In this document: positions 17,935 through 27,494 of the stretch, piece by piece
How positions within the stretch are numbered: position 1 is the first letter of the stretch
Layout: every line of letters starts with the position of its first letter
NCBI GenBank assembly: GCA_021792135.1
Contig: JAJYVF010000006.1
Coordinates: forward strand, 116,850 to 180,849
Direction: 5' to 3'
Origin: Acidobacteriota bacterium
GTDB lineage: Bacteria; Acidobacteriota; Terriglobia; Terriglobales; Acidobacteriaceae
DNA length: 64,000 nt
The notes under the pieces: generated by a model
What the model was told of the DNA's origin: nothing
Databases searched by the model: none
What the model saw: the letters and a program-made list of their open reading frames with translations, nothing else
Position numbers and translations under genes: made by a program

Positions 17935-19772
17935 AGGAACAAAACCATCAGACCCCAGAGGTGGTAGCCGATGCTGATGCTCCGGTTCATGTGCAGATTG
18001 GTGAGACTCCAGATCGTATCGAAGCTGAACAGCTCAGAGTGTTCCGCTTCCGCAGCTTCGAAAGTTTCCATCAGCATGCCGCGAAGAGGTCCTCGAAACC
18101 ACTCGTGCGCCGGAATATCGAAGCCGACCTTGCTGCGCTGCGTAATCGCGGAACTGAGCTTGCCCTTCATCAGCTCCTTGAGGACAAACTTCTGCCGATC
18201 CCCGCGGATCTTCAGGCTGGCGGGGACCTTTGCCGCGAATTCGATGATTCGGTGATCCAGAAACGGCGGCCGTACCTCAACGGCATGAGCCATGCTCATG
18301 CGGTCGGACTTGACGAGGATATCGTCCGGGAGAAAGTAGTTCTGGTCGAACTGAAGATAGGGGGAAATTCCGTCGCCGGGCAGCTTGGCCCGCAGCGGCA
18401 TAAGCATCTCCCTCAGCGAACCGGGCAGCGGCGCGTTCAGCAGGTCCGCTTTCTCCGATTCCGAGAAAGTTCCGTTCCAGTAGATGTGTGCCTGTTCCGC
18501 CGGCAGCAGGCTTCCCTGCAGCAGGCGCTTCAGCTTGTATTCGAGACTGATCTTCTCGTTGGAGCCGCGCCACACCTTCAGAGCGCGCAGCGCGAGGCGG
18601 ATGGCTGCTGAGGGCGCACGCTTCACGAGCCGGGCGATACGGTTCGCGCGGTAGGTCAGGTACCCACCGAAGATCTCGTCCGCGCCCTCACCGCTGAAGG
18701 CCACCGTGCAGTGCTGACGGCAGAGACGCGAGAGAAACCACACCGGCAGGGCGCCGGAGTCGGCGCTCGGCTCGTCGGAATAGTAAGCCAGCTCGCGCGT
18801 GGCGCCTTCCAGATCCTGCTCCGGATTCAGGTCCAGCTGCTCATGATCCGTCCCATACTGGCTGACTACCTCCCGGATGTAGGCCGACTCATCGAAACTG
18901 TGCCCGTTGAAGGAGATTGAGAACGTGCGCAGCCGCGAACTGGAGGCATGCGCCGCATAGTGCAGGATCGTTGTCGAATCCACGCCTCCGCTGATCCATA
19001 CTCCCAGAGGCACATCCGACATCATGTGCTCGCGGACCGACTGATCGATGAGCCGATGCAGCTCCGCTTTCGCATCCTCGAGCGGCATGGCGACTGGAGC
19101 AATCTCGGGAACGCGCCAGTAAGCCTGCCGGTGGATGCGGCCGTTGCACCACTCCAGCCAGGTTCCCGGCGGGAGCTTCTCGATCCCGTCCACCAGGGTC
19201 CAGGGCGAAGGCACGTAATTGACCGACAAATAGCAGTCCAGCCCCTCCGGACTTAGCCTGCGTTCCACCTCAGGGTGAATCAGAATGCCCTTCAGTTCGG
19301 AGGCAAAGAGCAGATCCTCTCCGCGTTCTGCGAGGTAGAGAGGCTTGATCCCGATCCGGTCGCGCGCCAGCACCAGGCGCTGTCTTGAGTTGCACCAGAT
19401 CGCAGCCGCAAACATGCCCCTGAGCCGCTGAAAGCAGTCGGTGTCCCATTCCAGGAAGGCACGCAGAACGGTTTCCGTGTCGCAATGCGACTGGAAACGG
19501 TGTCCGCGGGATTCAAGTTCGCGGCGCAGCTCGAGGTGGTTGTAGATCTCGCCATTGAAAACGATGACGGTGTCGCGATCTTCGGAGAAGATAGGCTGGT
19601 CGCCGCCCGCTAGATCAACGATTTTGAGACGGGTAGCGCCGAGACAACAGGTTTTCGACTGATAGACGTCCTGCTGATCGGGACCGCGATGATACAAGGT
19701 TGCATTGGCCCGCCCGATGCGCTCCGGACCGGGATTCCAATTCTTCATTGTGAATCCGACTATGCCGCACAA
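17859..19772 (-). CDS. asnB: Asparagine synthase-like glutamine amidotransferase
   Basis: The 637-residue protein has an N-terminal class II glutaminase domain starting MCGIVGF with the catalytic Cys2, then YHRGPDQQ and VFNGEIYNH. A C-terminal ATP-pyrophosphatase domain has SGGVDS near 265 and SGEGADE. The start is a TTG, fixed by the need to expose the Cys after Met removal. It is the canonical AsnB layout, but in envelope clusters such proteins often amidate sugar carboxylates or other substrates. The overlap with the ArnT-like gene and proximity of sqdB favour a role in glycan tailoring; plain asparagine synthesis remains possible. Confidence 0.85.
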   Translation of the reverse strand: MCGIVGFTMKNWNPGPERIGRANATLYHRGPDQQDVYQSKTCCLGATRLKIVDLAGGDQPIFSEDRDTVIVFNGEIYNHLELRRELESRGHRFQSHCDTETVLRAFLEWDTDCFQRLRGMFAAAIWCNSRQRLVLARDRIGIKPLYLAERGEDLLFASELKGILIHPEVERRLSPEGLDCYLSVNYVPSPWTLVDGIEKLPPGTWLEWCNGRIHRQAYWRVPEIAPVAMPLEDAKAELHRLIDQSVREHMMSDVPLGVWISGGVDSTTILHYAAHASSSRLRTFSISFNGHSFDESAYIREVVSQYGTDHEQLDLNPEQDLEGATRELAYYSDEPSADSGALPVWFLSRLCRQHCTVAFSGEGADEIFGGYLTYRANRIARLVKRAPSAAIRLALRALKVWRGSNEKISLEYKLKRLLQGSLLPAEQAHIYWNGTFSESEKADLLNAPLPGSLREMLMPLRAKLPGDGISPYLQFDQNYFLPDDILVKSDRMSMAHAVEVRPPFLDHRIIEFAAKVPASLKIRGDRQKFVLKELMKGKLSSAITQRSKVGFDIPAHEWFRGPLRGMLMETFEAAEAEHSELFSFDTIWSLTNLHMNRSISIGYHLWGLMVLFLWMKRWNICSLPSQQSTKQALAIGF

Positions 19773-20205
19773 ATCCTGTCAGCCTCTGCGTGGGGAGTCT
19801 CTCAACCTTGCAAAACGGTCGCAAGCCGTCCAGATGATCGTAACATACGGCCACTGATCAACCCCCCGTCCGGAAAGAAATACCTTACGGCTTTTTCAGA
19901 AATCCGTAACTGCCGCGCTGGCCTGATCTCGTCCGGGCCGGTTTGCTGGCCCTGATTTCCGCAGCAGACCCTCGGTGGGATTCTGCCGGCGCTTTCGGGC
20001 TTAGCCCGGCCGGACCGTGACTTTAGTAGTCTTGACGCCCCCGGGTGTGTCCCTTACGTTCGCAACAACAAACCTGAGATTGCAGATCGAGTAAACCCGG
20101 CAGCGAGACTGCACCCTCGCCGCACCCGCGGTTGTGTGCGCAGCAAACTCCGGCCGGGCGCCACGACCCGGTATGCGCTCGGGCGTGAATCTTCGAGGCC
20201 CGCCC
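19773..20205. other. Intergenic region upstream of asnB-like gene and secreted protein
   Basis: These 433 bases contain no convincing open frame on either strand. They lie between divergent genes, so promoters for both are expected. I did not see a clear -35/-10 pair, repeat or RNA structure. Confidence 0.4.
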
Positions 20206-21216
20206 ATGAAAGTTCCTTTCCCCCTGCTTCTGGCGCTGCTGCTTCCTGCAGTGCCCGCCTTTGCCACGGTCACCGTCACAAGTCCTGCCAATGGAGCGAA
20301 AGTCGTCTCACCGTTCGGCCTTGTGGCCACAGCATCGCCCTGCTCCTCGCAGCCGATTGCCGCTATGGGCTACTCGCTGGATTCCAGCGCCGCCACGACG
20401 ATCATCTATAACACCTCCGTCGATGCGCAGGTCTCCGCTCCTGCCGGAGCCCACACCCTGCACGTAAAAGCCTGGGGCAATCAGGGCGCATCCTGTGTAA
20501 CGGATGTTGCTATTATGGCGGTTGCGTCACCCACTGCATCGGTTCCATCCGATGCCCGCGTTACCGTTGCTGTTCAGGGCCTGACGAACTGGCAGGGGGT
20601 CTACGACAGTGGCACAGGTGCGGGCAGTTCCTCGGGAACGATGAGGCTGGTCAGCAGCCCTTCGCTCAGCGGTTCGGCGCGCCAGTTTGTCACCAGCTGG
20701 TCAAACTACGGCGGTGAGCGATACTTCGTTTCCTTCGGCGCCGATACGGCTGCGACGAACTTCCTTTACGATGGCTGGGTCTATCTCGCCAGCCCCTCCA
20801 GTGGCATCGCCAACCTCGAAATGGACATGAACCAGGTCATGGCGAACGGCCAGACCGTGATCTACGGCTTCCAGTGCGACGGTTACTCGGGAACCTGGGA
20901 CTATACCGCCAATACCGGAAACCCTCAGAATTTCTACGACCAGTGGCTGCACTCGAATGCCCCCTGTAACGTCCAGAACTGGCCTGTCAACACATGGCAC
21001 CATGTGCAGATCGCCTGGTCGCGTGACAGCGCCGGGAATGTCACCTACAGATCCGTCTGGCTGGACAACGTCGAGCAGGATCTGAATGTTACGGTGAATT
21101 CCGCCTTCGCGCTCGGATGGGGTTCGACCCTGCTGACCAATTTTCAGGTGGACGGGCGCGGAACCTCCGGTTCGGCAACGGCTTATCTCGACAAACTGAC
21201 GATCTACCGCTGGTAG
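20206..21216 (+). CDS. Secreted protein with Ig-like and lectin-like domains
   Basis: The 336-residue product begins with a clear signal peptide (KVPFPLLLALLLPAVPAFA). The chosen ATG has GAGG eight bases upstream; the longer open frame to 20134 would bury the signal. Residues ~22-110 resemble a bacterial Ig-like fold (VTSPANGAKV, VKAWGNQGASC). Residues ~125-336 look like a concanavalin-type beta-sandwich of the kind found in secreted glycan-binding or glycosidase-associated proteins, with aromatic clusters such as NWPVNTWHHVQIAW. No catalytic residues can be assigned. It stands alone between an envelope cluster and a symporter locus. Confidence 0.7.
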   Translation: MKVPFPLLLALLLPAVPAFATVTVTSPANGAKVVSPFGLVATASPCSSQPIAAMGYSLDSSAATTIIYNTSVDAQVSAPAGAHTLHVKAWGNQGASCVTDVAIMAVASPTASVPSDARVTVAVQGLTNWQGVYDSGTGAGSSSGTMRLVSSPSLSGSARQFVTSWSNYGGERYFVSFGADTAATNFLYDGWVYLASPSSGIANLEMDMNQVMANGQTVIYGFQCDGYSGTWDYTANTGNPQNFYDQWLHSNAPCNVQNWPVNTWHHVQIAWSRDSAGNVTYRSVWLDNVEQDLNVTVNSAFALGWGSTLLTNFQVDGRGTSGSATAYLDKLTIYRW

Positions 21217-21231
21217 CCGGCGAATCGAGGC

Positions 21232-21262
21232 CGCGCGGAGGGCGGATGACTGTCTCCGCGCG
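21232..21262. terminator. GC-rich hairpin downstream of secreted protein gene
   Basis: CGCGCGGAG (21232-21240) can pair with CTCCGCGCG (21254-21262) across a 13-base loop just after the stop at 21216. There is no T-run, so termination is uncertain. Confidence 0.3.
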
Positions 21263-21400
21263 CGGTGCCGCCTCCTGCGCCATATAATCCTGGATTTCGC
21301 GGCTTGAAAATCAACAGCTTACGTGAAAGAGAGTTCCGGAGATGCCGTACCACCCTGATACAGTGCCCGGAATCCGGAATCCGGGCTGCTGCACTCACTT

Positions 21401-21652
21401 TCAGTGGCCGTGCCCCATCGGCCGTGAGGTTCCTTCGACAGGAGGGGCAGGCGGGTGCTTGTCGGCCCGGCGTCCAAAGATGAACATCGTTGTTCCGAAG
21501 ACCAGCATCGCCAATCCCCAGATCAGATTGATGTCCATACCTGCGGAGCGATCGTAGATGGCGCTGCCGTGGGTGACGGCTCCGTACAGGGAGAGGATGG
21601 CGCCCACGATCAGAAACATCAGGCCCATCGGGACGCGGAGGTCGAGGCTCAT
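21401..21652 (-). CDS. Two-helix small membrane protein downstream of symporter
   Basis: The 83-residue protein has two membrane helices (about 8-28 and 42-60) and a Pro- and His-rich cytoplasmic tail ending GHGH. It follows the sodium:solute symporter on the same strand with a 42-base gap, so it is probably its co-transcribed partner. Small two-helix proteins accompany some symporters of this superfamily (for example YjcH with ActP), although this one does not obviously belong to that family. Its start is supported by position and hydrophobic pattern only. Confidence 0.65.
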   Translation of the reverse strand: MSLDLRVPMGLMFLIVGAILSLYGAVTHGSAIYDRSAGMDINLIWGLAMLVFGTTMFIFGRRADKHPPAPPVEGTSRPMGHGH

Positions 21653-21694
21653 ATCGTATTCCCTTCCATTGTCATCGATTCCTCCGGCGGCGCT

Positions 21695-23515
21695 CTACCT
21701 GAAGATGAAGTTGAGGCCGACAAGCATCGTCAGCAGGATTATGGCGATGACGCTGGGGCGCGCATACCAGGCCATATGGTGTTCGACGGGCTTCGGGGTG
21801 AGGGAGTAAACCAGACCGACCAACTCTCCCTCGGGGCGGGGCTTCGTAAATAAGCTGATCAGGACCGTCAGAGCGAAGTTAACGGAGAAGGCGAAGATCG
21901 CCTGCCAGAAATTGAGAGCCATCGCGCTGGGATAGTAGTGGACGACGTGAATCCAGCCGCCGTGGATGCCGACGTGGTCATTCGCGGGAAGCGTGAGGCC
22001 GTGGTGGAGGACGGCGGCCAGGGTGCCGCTGACCAGTCCGGTGAACGCGGCGTTTCCGGTCGTCCGCTTCCAGAACATCCCCAGCAGAAACGTGGCAAAC
22101 AGCGGCGCGTTCACAATGGAGAAGACCAGCTGCAGGGTGTCCATGATGTTGTTGAAGCCCAGGACGACATAGGCTGTCCCCATGGATATGAGGATCCCGA
22201 CCACGGTGGTCCATCGGCCCACCTTCAGATAATGCTCGTCGCGATCGCCCTTGTGAAGGTACGACTGGTACAGGTCGTAGGTCCACACCGTATTAAAGGC
22301 GGTCACGTTGCCCGCCATGCCGGACATGAAACTGGCCAGCAATGCCGTGAGCCCGAGGCCGAGAATGCCGGTCGGGAAATAGTGCAGCAGCATGTTGGGG
22401 ATGGCGAGATCGTAATCGAGCACCGGCTGGCCGTGGCTGTCGAGCATGATCTTGCCTGTGACGGGGTCCACCTTGGGGGGAATCAGCCCCTTCCCCGCGT
22501 TCAGGTACTCGGCGTTGCCGGCGCTGCTCGCACTCAGGCCCACCGGCGCAACCTGATGCATCACGTTGCGGGTCACCACGGGTGTGGCGATGGCGATCAG
22601 CCCCGGCAGGATGACCAGGAACGGAAAGAACATCTTGGGAATCGCCGCAATCAGCGGGACGCGGCGCGCGGATTCTTCGGAATTGGCGGCCATTGCGGTC
22701 TGGATCACCAGGAAATCGGTGCACCAGTATCCGAAAGAAAGCACGAATCCGAGGCCGGCGACCAGACCGAACCAGTCCACGCCCAGCGGGTTGGTGTGGG
22801 GATTGCTCATGCCATGCCAGGAATGCAGGTACGAGCGCGGAAGCGCAGCGCGGAGGCCGTGCCATCCGCCGATGTTTTTCAGGCCCACCCAGACAAGGGG
22901 GACGAAACCGGCGACGATCAGGAAAAACTGGAGGACCTCGTTATAGATCGCGCTGGTCAGGCCGCCCAGGAAGATGTAGCAGAGGACGATGACCGCCGAG
23001 AGAATAATCGCGAAATGGAAAATCCAGTCCAGCGGCAGGCCCAGATCGCGAAACAGCCCGTCGAAGATGTGCAGCGTCTGGATAAGCCGCGCCATCGCGT
23101 ACATCGAAATGCCCGAGGAGAAGACGGTCATCACCGCGAAGGTGCAGGCGTTCCAGGCGCGCGTCTTTTCATCGAAGCGCAGGCGGAGGAATTCCGGCAC
23201 CGAGCGGGCCTTCGATCCGTAATAGAAGGGCATCATGAACACGCCGACAAAGGCCATGGCCGGAATAGCGCCGATCCAGTAGAACTGGCTGGTCACGATG
23301 CCATATTTGGCGCCCGAAGCGCCCATACCGATGACTTCCTGCGCGCCGAGATTGGCGGAGATGAAGGCCAGTCCACAAATCCAGGCGGGAAGCGCGCGGC
23401 CAGCAAGGAAGAAATCTTTGCTGGTCTTCATGAATCGCTTCAGTGCAAAGCCGATGCCCAGCACAAAAACGAAGTACAGGAGCATGATGAGCCAGTCGAT
23501 GTAGGTCAGGTTCAT
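21695..23515 (-). CDS. Sodium:solute symporter (SSS family)
   Basis: The 606-residue protein has about 13-14 membrane helices and the SSS/SLC5 pattern: DFFLAGRALPAWICGLAFISANLGAQ near residues 34-60 and GGLTSAIYNEVLQFFLIVAGF near 190-210, the family signature region. SSS proteins import sugars, organic acids or other solutes using the sodium gradient. The sugar-transporter branch is suggested by length and overall features, but the substrate cannot be read from the sequence. It is downstream of the deacetylase gene on the same strand and upstream of a small membrane partner. Confidence 0.85.
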   Translation of the reverse strand: MNLTYIDWLIMLLYFVFVLGIGFALKRFMKTSKDFFLAGRALPAWICGLAFISANLGAQEVIGMGASGAKYGIVTSQFYWIGAIPAMAFVGVFMMPFYYGSKARSVPEFLRLRFDEKTRAWNACTFAVMTVFSSGISMYAMARLIQTLHIFDGLFRDLGLPLDWIFHFAIILSAVIVLCYIFLGGLTSAIYNEVLQFFLIVAGFVPLVWVGLKNIGGWHGLRAALPRSYLHSWHGMSNPHTNPLGVDWFGLVAGLGFVLSFGYWCTDFLVIQTAMAANSEESARRVPLIAAIPKMFFPFLVILPGLIAIATPVVTRNVMHQVAPVGLSASSAGNAEYLNAGKGLIPPKVDPVTGKIMLDSHGQPVLDYDLAIPNMLLHYFPTGILGLGLTALLASFMSGMAGNVTAFNTVWTYDLYQSYLHKGDRDEHYLKVGRWTTVVGILISMGTAYVVLGFNNIMDTLQLVFSIVNAPLFATFLLGMFWKRTTGNAAFTGLVSGTLAAVLHHGLTLPANDHVGIHGGWIHVVHYYPSAMALNFWQAIFAFSVNFALTVLISLFTKPRPEGELVGLVYSLTPKPVEHHMAWYARPSVIAIILLTMLVGLNFIFR

Positions 23516-23662
23516 GCTCTGGGGATTCCTCCTGGAAAGAATGGGCAGCGGCGCCGGAGGTCACTGTACACGCTTACATGCCACACGTCCAGAGGGCGAC
23601 GGGGGTGGTTCAGCGGACCTGGGAACGGCGATTCGAGAATCATAGGGAACCAGTGCCTTGTA

Positions 23663-24385
23663 TCAGAGAGACTGCACCGGGAGCAAGGTGAGGTCGTCGA
23701 CAAGGGCAACTTCCTTCTGCACGAAGGGCTCGGCATAACGGACACCGGCGAGGGTTCCGTAGTGGCGGGCCTCGGCAAACGTGCGCTCGCGAATCTCCTC
23801 TTCCGGCACGAACAGGCCCGAGCCCGCGGTTTGGTTGGCATACTGCGACTGATAAGCCATCAGCGCGCGATGGCGGTCTTCGATGAACGGCGTAATGTCA
23901 ACCACGAAGCTGGGGCGCACATCGGCGTAGAGGCTGGCGTAAACGATCTTGAAGGGGCGATGCGGCGTGGCCCCGGTGTCGATTTTCGCAAGCCCGGCCA
24001 GGAAGCACGCCTCATAGCCCAGCGCAGCCGTGGTGTAGTGGTCGGGATGGCGTCCGGTCCAGTAAGGAAGGATTACAACGCGGGGACGGACGCGGCGCAG
24101 CGCCGCGGCGATCTTCAGACGGTTGTCCCAGGTGTTTTCCACGCTGCCATCGGGAATGTCGAGGGCTTCGCGCCAGGCGACTCCGAGGATGCGGGCAGCC
24201 TCGGCAGCCTCGGCGGCGCGATCCTCGGCAGAGCCGCGCGTTCCGGCTTCTCCCCGGGTGAGGTCGAGGATAGCAGTCGATACCCCGAAAGAGCGCATGC
24301 GCAGCAGCGTGCCGCCGCAGGTCTGCTCCACGTCATCACGATGAGCGGCGATGGCAAGAACTTCGGCGATGGCTGGTTCCGCCAT
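23663..24385 (-). CDS. bshB1: PIG-L-family deacetylase, probable bacillithiol deacetylase BshB1
   Basis: The 240-residue protein belongs to the LmbE/PIG-L zinc deacetylases. BshB1 removes acetyl from N-acetylglucosaminyl-malate during bacillithiol synthesis. The metal site reads AAHRDDVEQTCGG near residues 13-25; the usual motif is AHPDD, so Pro is replaced by Arg. The third ligand and catalytic segment are in GRHPDHYTTAA, and YASLYADVRPSFVVDI follows as in BshB1. The ATG at 24385 has AGGAG seven bases upstream and is clearly the start, although the frame stays open further. bshA and bshC are not in the window. It is 20 bases after a beta-propeller lipoprotein gene. Confidence 0.75.
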   Translation of the reverse strand: MAEPAIAEVLAIAAHRDDVEQTCGGTLLRMRSFGVSTAILDLTRGEAGTRGSAEDRAAEAAEAARILGVAWREALDIPDGSVENTWDNRLKIAAALRRVRPRVVILPYWTGRHPDHYTTAALGYEACFLAGLAKIDTGATPHRPFKIVYASLYADVRPSFVVDITPFIEDRHRALMAYQSQYANQTAGSGLFVPEEEIRERTFAEARHYGTLAGVRYAEPFVQKEVALVDDLTLLPVQSL

Positions 24386-24405
24386 GCTGCTCCTGGGGTA
24401 CGGCG

Positions 24406-25941
24406 CTAGTAGTTGGTATTGTTGTAGTCGGTGCTGGAATCCATGTAGGCGCAGTCGATCGCGGTGCCCGCGATCGTGACGTTGGAATTGGAGAGCTGGG
24501 CCATATTCTTTGTGCTGTAGATATAGATCTGGCCGCCTTCGGTGGTGTAGACCTTGTGCAGGCCACCGACTGCCGCGATTCCGGTGCCGTCGCCCAGATA
24601 GGAATCGATGGTTGCGGTATTGGTCGTGGCATTGAACATCGTGATGCAGCCGTACCGCACCGAAGCCCCGGTCTGGGCCTGCGCGTAGCGGACCCCGCGG
24701 CCGCACCCGGAGGAGCCGATCCATAGGGTATTGTCGTCGGCAAACAGCATCTTGTTATGCGTGCCGTCGCTGATGGGATACGTGCCCGCAACGGTGTTCG
24801 CGGGCGTGTTCACGACGGTAAGGAAGCCCGTGAACAGGCCGCTGGATGGCTGCAGCTGCTGTCCGGCCACATACAGCGTATTCCCGTTGAAAATGGCGTC
24901 CGTGGCCCCTCCCGGGATGGGAATGTTGCTTGTGGCGTTGAGCAGGATGCCGCTGGCGCCGAGGCTGCCCGGGTTCAGGGCGGAGGCCGGTAGGGGGATG
25001 GTCGTGAGGCTGGCTGTCGTTCCGCCACACTCCGGGCCGCAATTGACGACGTAGGCCATCGTGCCATCAGGCGAGAAAACCGCCCTCACCGGGTGATCGA
25101 AGCTCGCCGCTGGTCCGGTGGCGACTGGAAAGATGCAGAAAGTGGGGAGGTTTTGCGGTTCGCAGTCCTGCGCGGTGACGCTGGAGGTCACCCCCGTCGT
25201 GGGATCTTTGTAGGTATAAGTGTAATTGGGGTTGAAGATGGCAGCCGCCTGCTCCGCCTGGGTGAGCTGCACGATCGTGTAGACCGCGAAAGTTGCGGGT
25301 GACTGACCGCCCGGGGTGCTGTAATTTGTGGGCTGGTCGGCGTTCTCGACGAAAACCAAAGCGACAGTGCCGCCGGGATTGACTGCCAGGCCGTAAGCGT
25401 TCGGGAGGTTCAGCATCACCGAGCTCCCGTTATTGCGGTTGACCACACTGACGACGTGCTCGGCGGGGTTCGCGGCGTATACGTACCCGAGATCGCGGCT
25501 GATAAAGATCCCGTTGTACGGGCTGCCCTCGGAACTGCTGCTGAGCCCCCCGGGGATGGCAATCGTGGCGGTGACTTTCTCCTGAGCGTAGCTGACCAGG
25601 GCCAGGCTTCCGTCGCCCTGCCCGTACACGGCCCCGACCTGCTGTTCGGGCATGTTCTGGATGGTCAGAGGCAGCTTTCCGGAGTAGCCCGTGATGCTGA
25701 GCTGGCCGGTCGAGGCGTTGTAGGGATGGCGGATGTCGTAATAGGCATCCATAAACGGCAGAGCGCCGGTCGAGAAAGCACTGGGGTTCTGCTCGGCTAT
25801 GAGCACGCGGTTGAGAACCTGACTCGGGGGCAGATTGCGTCCCGCAAAGAAGAAATTCTGACCGCAGGAACTGACGGTGATGCAAACAATAAAAACAGCG
25901 CTCAGGACGACGCCGGAATACAGCGAACTTCTCTTCTTCAA
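24406..25941 (-). CDS. Secreted lipoprotein with YncE-like beta-propeller
   Basis: The ~511-residue protein has a signal sequence with a lipobox-like VSSC (VVLSAVFIVCITVSSC) and then repeated blades such as GYVYAANPAEHVVSVVNRNNG, MAYVVNCG and NTLYVAGQQ, typical of YncE/NHL-type propellers. No enzyme motif is visible. The best-supported start is a TTG at 25941 with GTGAGG upstream; a GTG at 25956 and longer frames are alternatives. It is co-directional with the BshB1-like gene 20 bases downstream. Function unknown; surface binding or redox-associated roles are both possible. Confidence 0.65.
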   Translation of the reverse strand: MKKRSSLYSGVVLSAVFIVCITVSSCGQNFFFAGRNLPPSQVLNRVLIAEQNPSAFSTGALPFMDAYYDIRHPYNASTGQLSITGYSGKLPLTIQNMPEQQVGAVYGQGDGSLALVSYAQEKVTATIAIPGGLSSSSEGSPYNGIFISRDLGYVYAANPAEHVVSVVNRNNGSSVMLNLPNAYGLAVNPGGTVALVFVENADQPTNYSTPGGQSPATFAVYTIVQLTQAEQAAAIFNPNYTYTYKDPTTGVTSSVTAQDCEPQNLPTFCIFPVATGPAASFDHPVRAVFSPDGTMAYVVNCGPECGGTTASLTTIPLPASALNPGSLGASGILLNATSNIPIPGGATDAIFNGNTLYVAGQQLQPSSGLFTGFLTVVNTPANTVAGTYPISDGTHNKMLFADDNTLWIGSSGCGRGVRYAQAQTGASVRYGCITMFNATTNTATIDSYLGDGTGIAAVGGLHKVYTTEGGQIYIYSTKNMAQLSNSNVTIAGTAIDCAYMDSSTDYNNTNY

Positions 25942-26060
25942 AACCTGGAACCTCACCCTTTGCGTGGCTGCAGAGCTTATGGGAAAGGCAAGTATATCAG
26001 GGCGGGGAGTGGATGCTCCTGCCGTATCGGGTCGCACGGTCCTGCACGGGCAAGGGCCGG

Positions 26061-27407
26061 TCAGTGGACCGTGGCCCCGGTCGACGCAGAGGCGACCCAG
26101 TCGAGGATCTGCCCGGTGGAGCGGAGCAGGTTCAGCTCCAGCTTCATGAGGGAGAAGCCGGCATCGAGCGAGTCCTCGTAGCGCTCGCGCTCCTCGATAT
26201 GCGCCTGCTGGGCCTGCTTCGGAGTGACGGGCTGCGCGTTGGCGGACCCCGTGCCGTTGATCAGCTGGGTTTCGACCGTCTGCAGTTGTGCCTGAGCCAG
26301 CTGGCTCCGCAGCGAGGCCACCCTCTGCTGGGCCGACATCTCGAGCAGCGAGCGCCGCATGGCGTCCGTCTGCTCGGCCAGGATGTCGCGGGACTGGTCA
26401 GCCTGGGCCTGGGCGTGCAGCGCGTCCGCCAAAGACCCTTTTGCGTGCGCCCGCCGGACAGCGTCGAAAACGGGAAGACTCACGATGAATCCGATCTCGG
26501 CGTTGTTGGACTGGAAGGAGCGGAAGTATTGCGTATAGTTGTTGAACTTCGCGAAAAGACTGTAGCTGGCGCCGAACTGAATGAGTGGCCGAAGATTCTG
26601 GCGCTTGTCGCCAAACGCCGTATAGAAGCGGGATTGGGCGTTGGCGTAGGCGGCGGAGGTGTCGGGGGTATTCGAGGCCATTCGGTCGTTGGCTTCAGCG
26701 TTGATATTCGGAGCGGGCGGCACGCTGGCGCTGTCGGTGGTCAGCCCCGTGGCAGGCAGGCCGGTCAGATGCCCCAGCTTATCCCGCATCTCGTCCGCAT
26801 CGTTCTGGAAATGGATGCGTTTCTCGGCCACCTGGGCCGAGGTCAGCTCGGCCTGCAGCTCATTCAGCTGGGAATCGACGCCCGCCAGGACTCGCTGCTG
26901 TTCGATATTCACCAGTTCGTCGGCATAGCCCTTTTCCTCATCGAGCACTGCGATCTCGCTCAGATCGTGATTCAGCTCAATGTAATCCAGGGATACGTCC
27001 AGGGCCACCTGCTGCTGGGTGTCTTTCAGGCTGAGGCGGGCGGCTCTGAGGGCGGCCTGGGCCGCGCGGATGTAATCGGGCTCGGAAAACGAGAACACCA
27101 GCGAACCCGAGTTGGCGTTGACGAGCGACGGATAGCCCAGCGGGAAGCCATAGGCATAACCAGGGCTGCCGCCGAGCACCAAATTCGGGATATAGATGTC
27201 TTTGGTTTCCGCAAGGGCGGCAGTGGCCCGGCGAACTTCGGCCAGGGAAGCGCGCACGGCAGGGCTGCTGTTCTCGGCAAGATCGACGGCGGTGGAAAGA
27301 GAAATCTGGGCATGTGCCGCGGCGGCCAACAACACAGCGAGAATCGCGGCCACGGTCAGTCGCGTTCGCTTTGCCAGTCTTGTGCTAAGCCCTCGCTGCT
27401 GCCGCAT
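26061..27407 (-). CDS. TolC-like outer-membrane efflux protein, downstream duplicate
   Basis: The 448-residue protein has a signal peptide (ending AAAAHAQ) and the two long coiled helical repeats of the outer-membrane efflux (OEP/TolC) family, such as ISLSTAVDLAENSSPAVRAS and the QQRVLAG and ELQAELTSAQ coils. It forms trimeric exit ducts in RND, ABC or MFS export systems. It is about four-fifths identical by eye to the gene immediately upstream, and its upstream DNA resembles the 3' end of the TPR gene, proving tandem duplication. Start set by the MRQQRGLS equivalent in both copies. No inner-membrane pump gene accompanies it. Confidence 0.82.
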   Translation of the reverse strand: MRQQRGLSTRLAKRTRLTVAAILAVLLAAAAHAQISLSTAVDLAENSSPAVRASLAEVRRATAALAETKDIYIPNLVLGGSPGYAYGFPLGYPSLVNANSGSLVFSFSEPDYIRAAQAALRAARLSLKDTQQQVALDVSLDYIELNHDLSEIAVLDEEKGYADELVNIEQQRVLAGVDSQLNELQAELTSAQVAEKRIHFQNDADEMRDKLGHLTGLPATGLTTDSASVPPAPNINAEANDRMASNTPDTSAAYANAQSRFYTAFGDKRQNLRPLIQFGASYSLFAKFNNYTQYFRSFQSNNAEIGFIVSLPVFDAVRRAHAKGSLADALHAQAQADQSRDILAEQTDAMRRSLLEMSAQQRVASLRSQLAQAQLQTVETQLINGTGSANAQPVTPKQAQQAHIEERERYEDSLDAGFSLMKLELNLLRSTGQILDWVASASTGATVH

Positions 27408-27420
27408 CTGTCTCTGAGTG

Positions 27421-27491
27421 TAACGGTTGCTGGCTGGCCCTGGCGGCGATAATCGGGCCGGGCGGTCGATAAGGTGGGGCGGAGTGTTCAC
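27421..27491 (-). pseudogene. Remnant of the TPR gene 3' end left by duplication
   Basis: This spacer between the two TolC-like genes closely resembles the last codons of the TPR gene starting at 28859, shifted by 1431 bases (GGTTGCTGGCTGGCCCTG versus GGTTACTGGCCGGCCCTG). The distance equals that between the two TolC start codons. The TPR stop codon (TTA on the plus strand) has become TTG here. It marks the duplication junction. Confidence 0.6.
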
Positions 27492-27494
27492 CTG

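Noticed and set aside
21938..24409. An 823-codon plus-strand open frame
   Set aside because: It lies opposite the SSS symporter and the BshB1-like gene. The length reflects high GC and codon bias of the real genes on the other strand.
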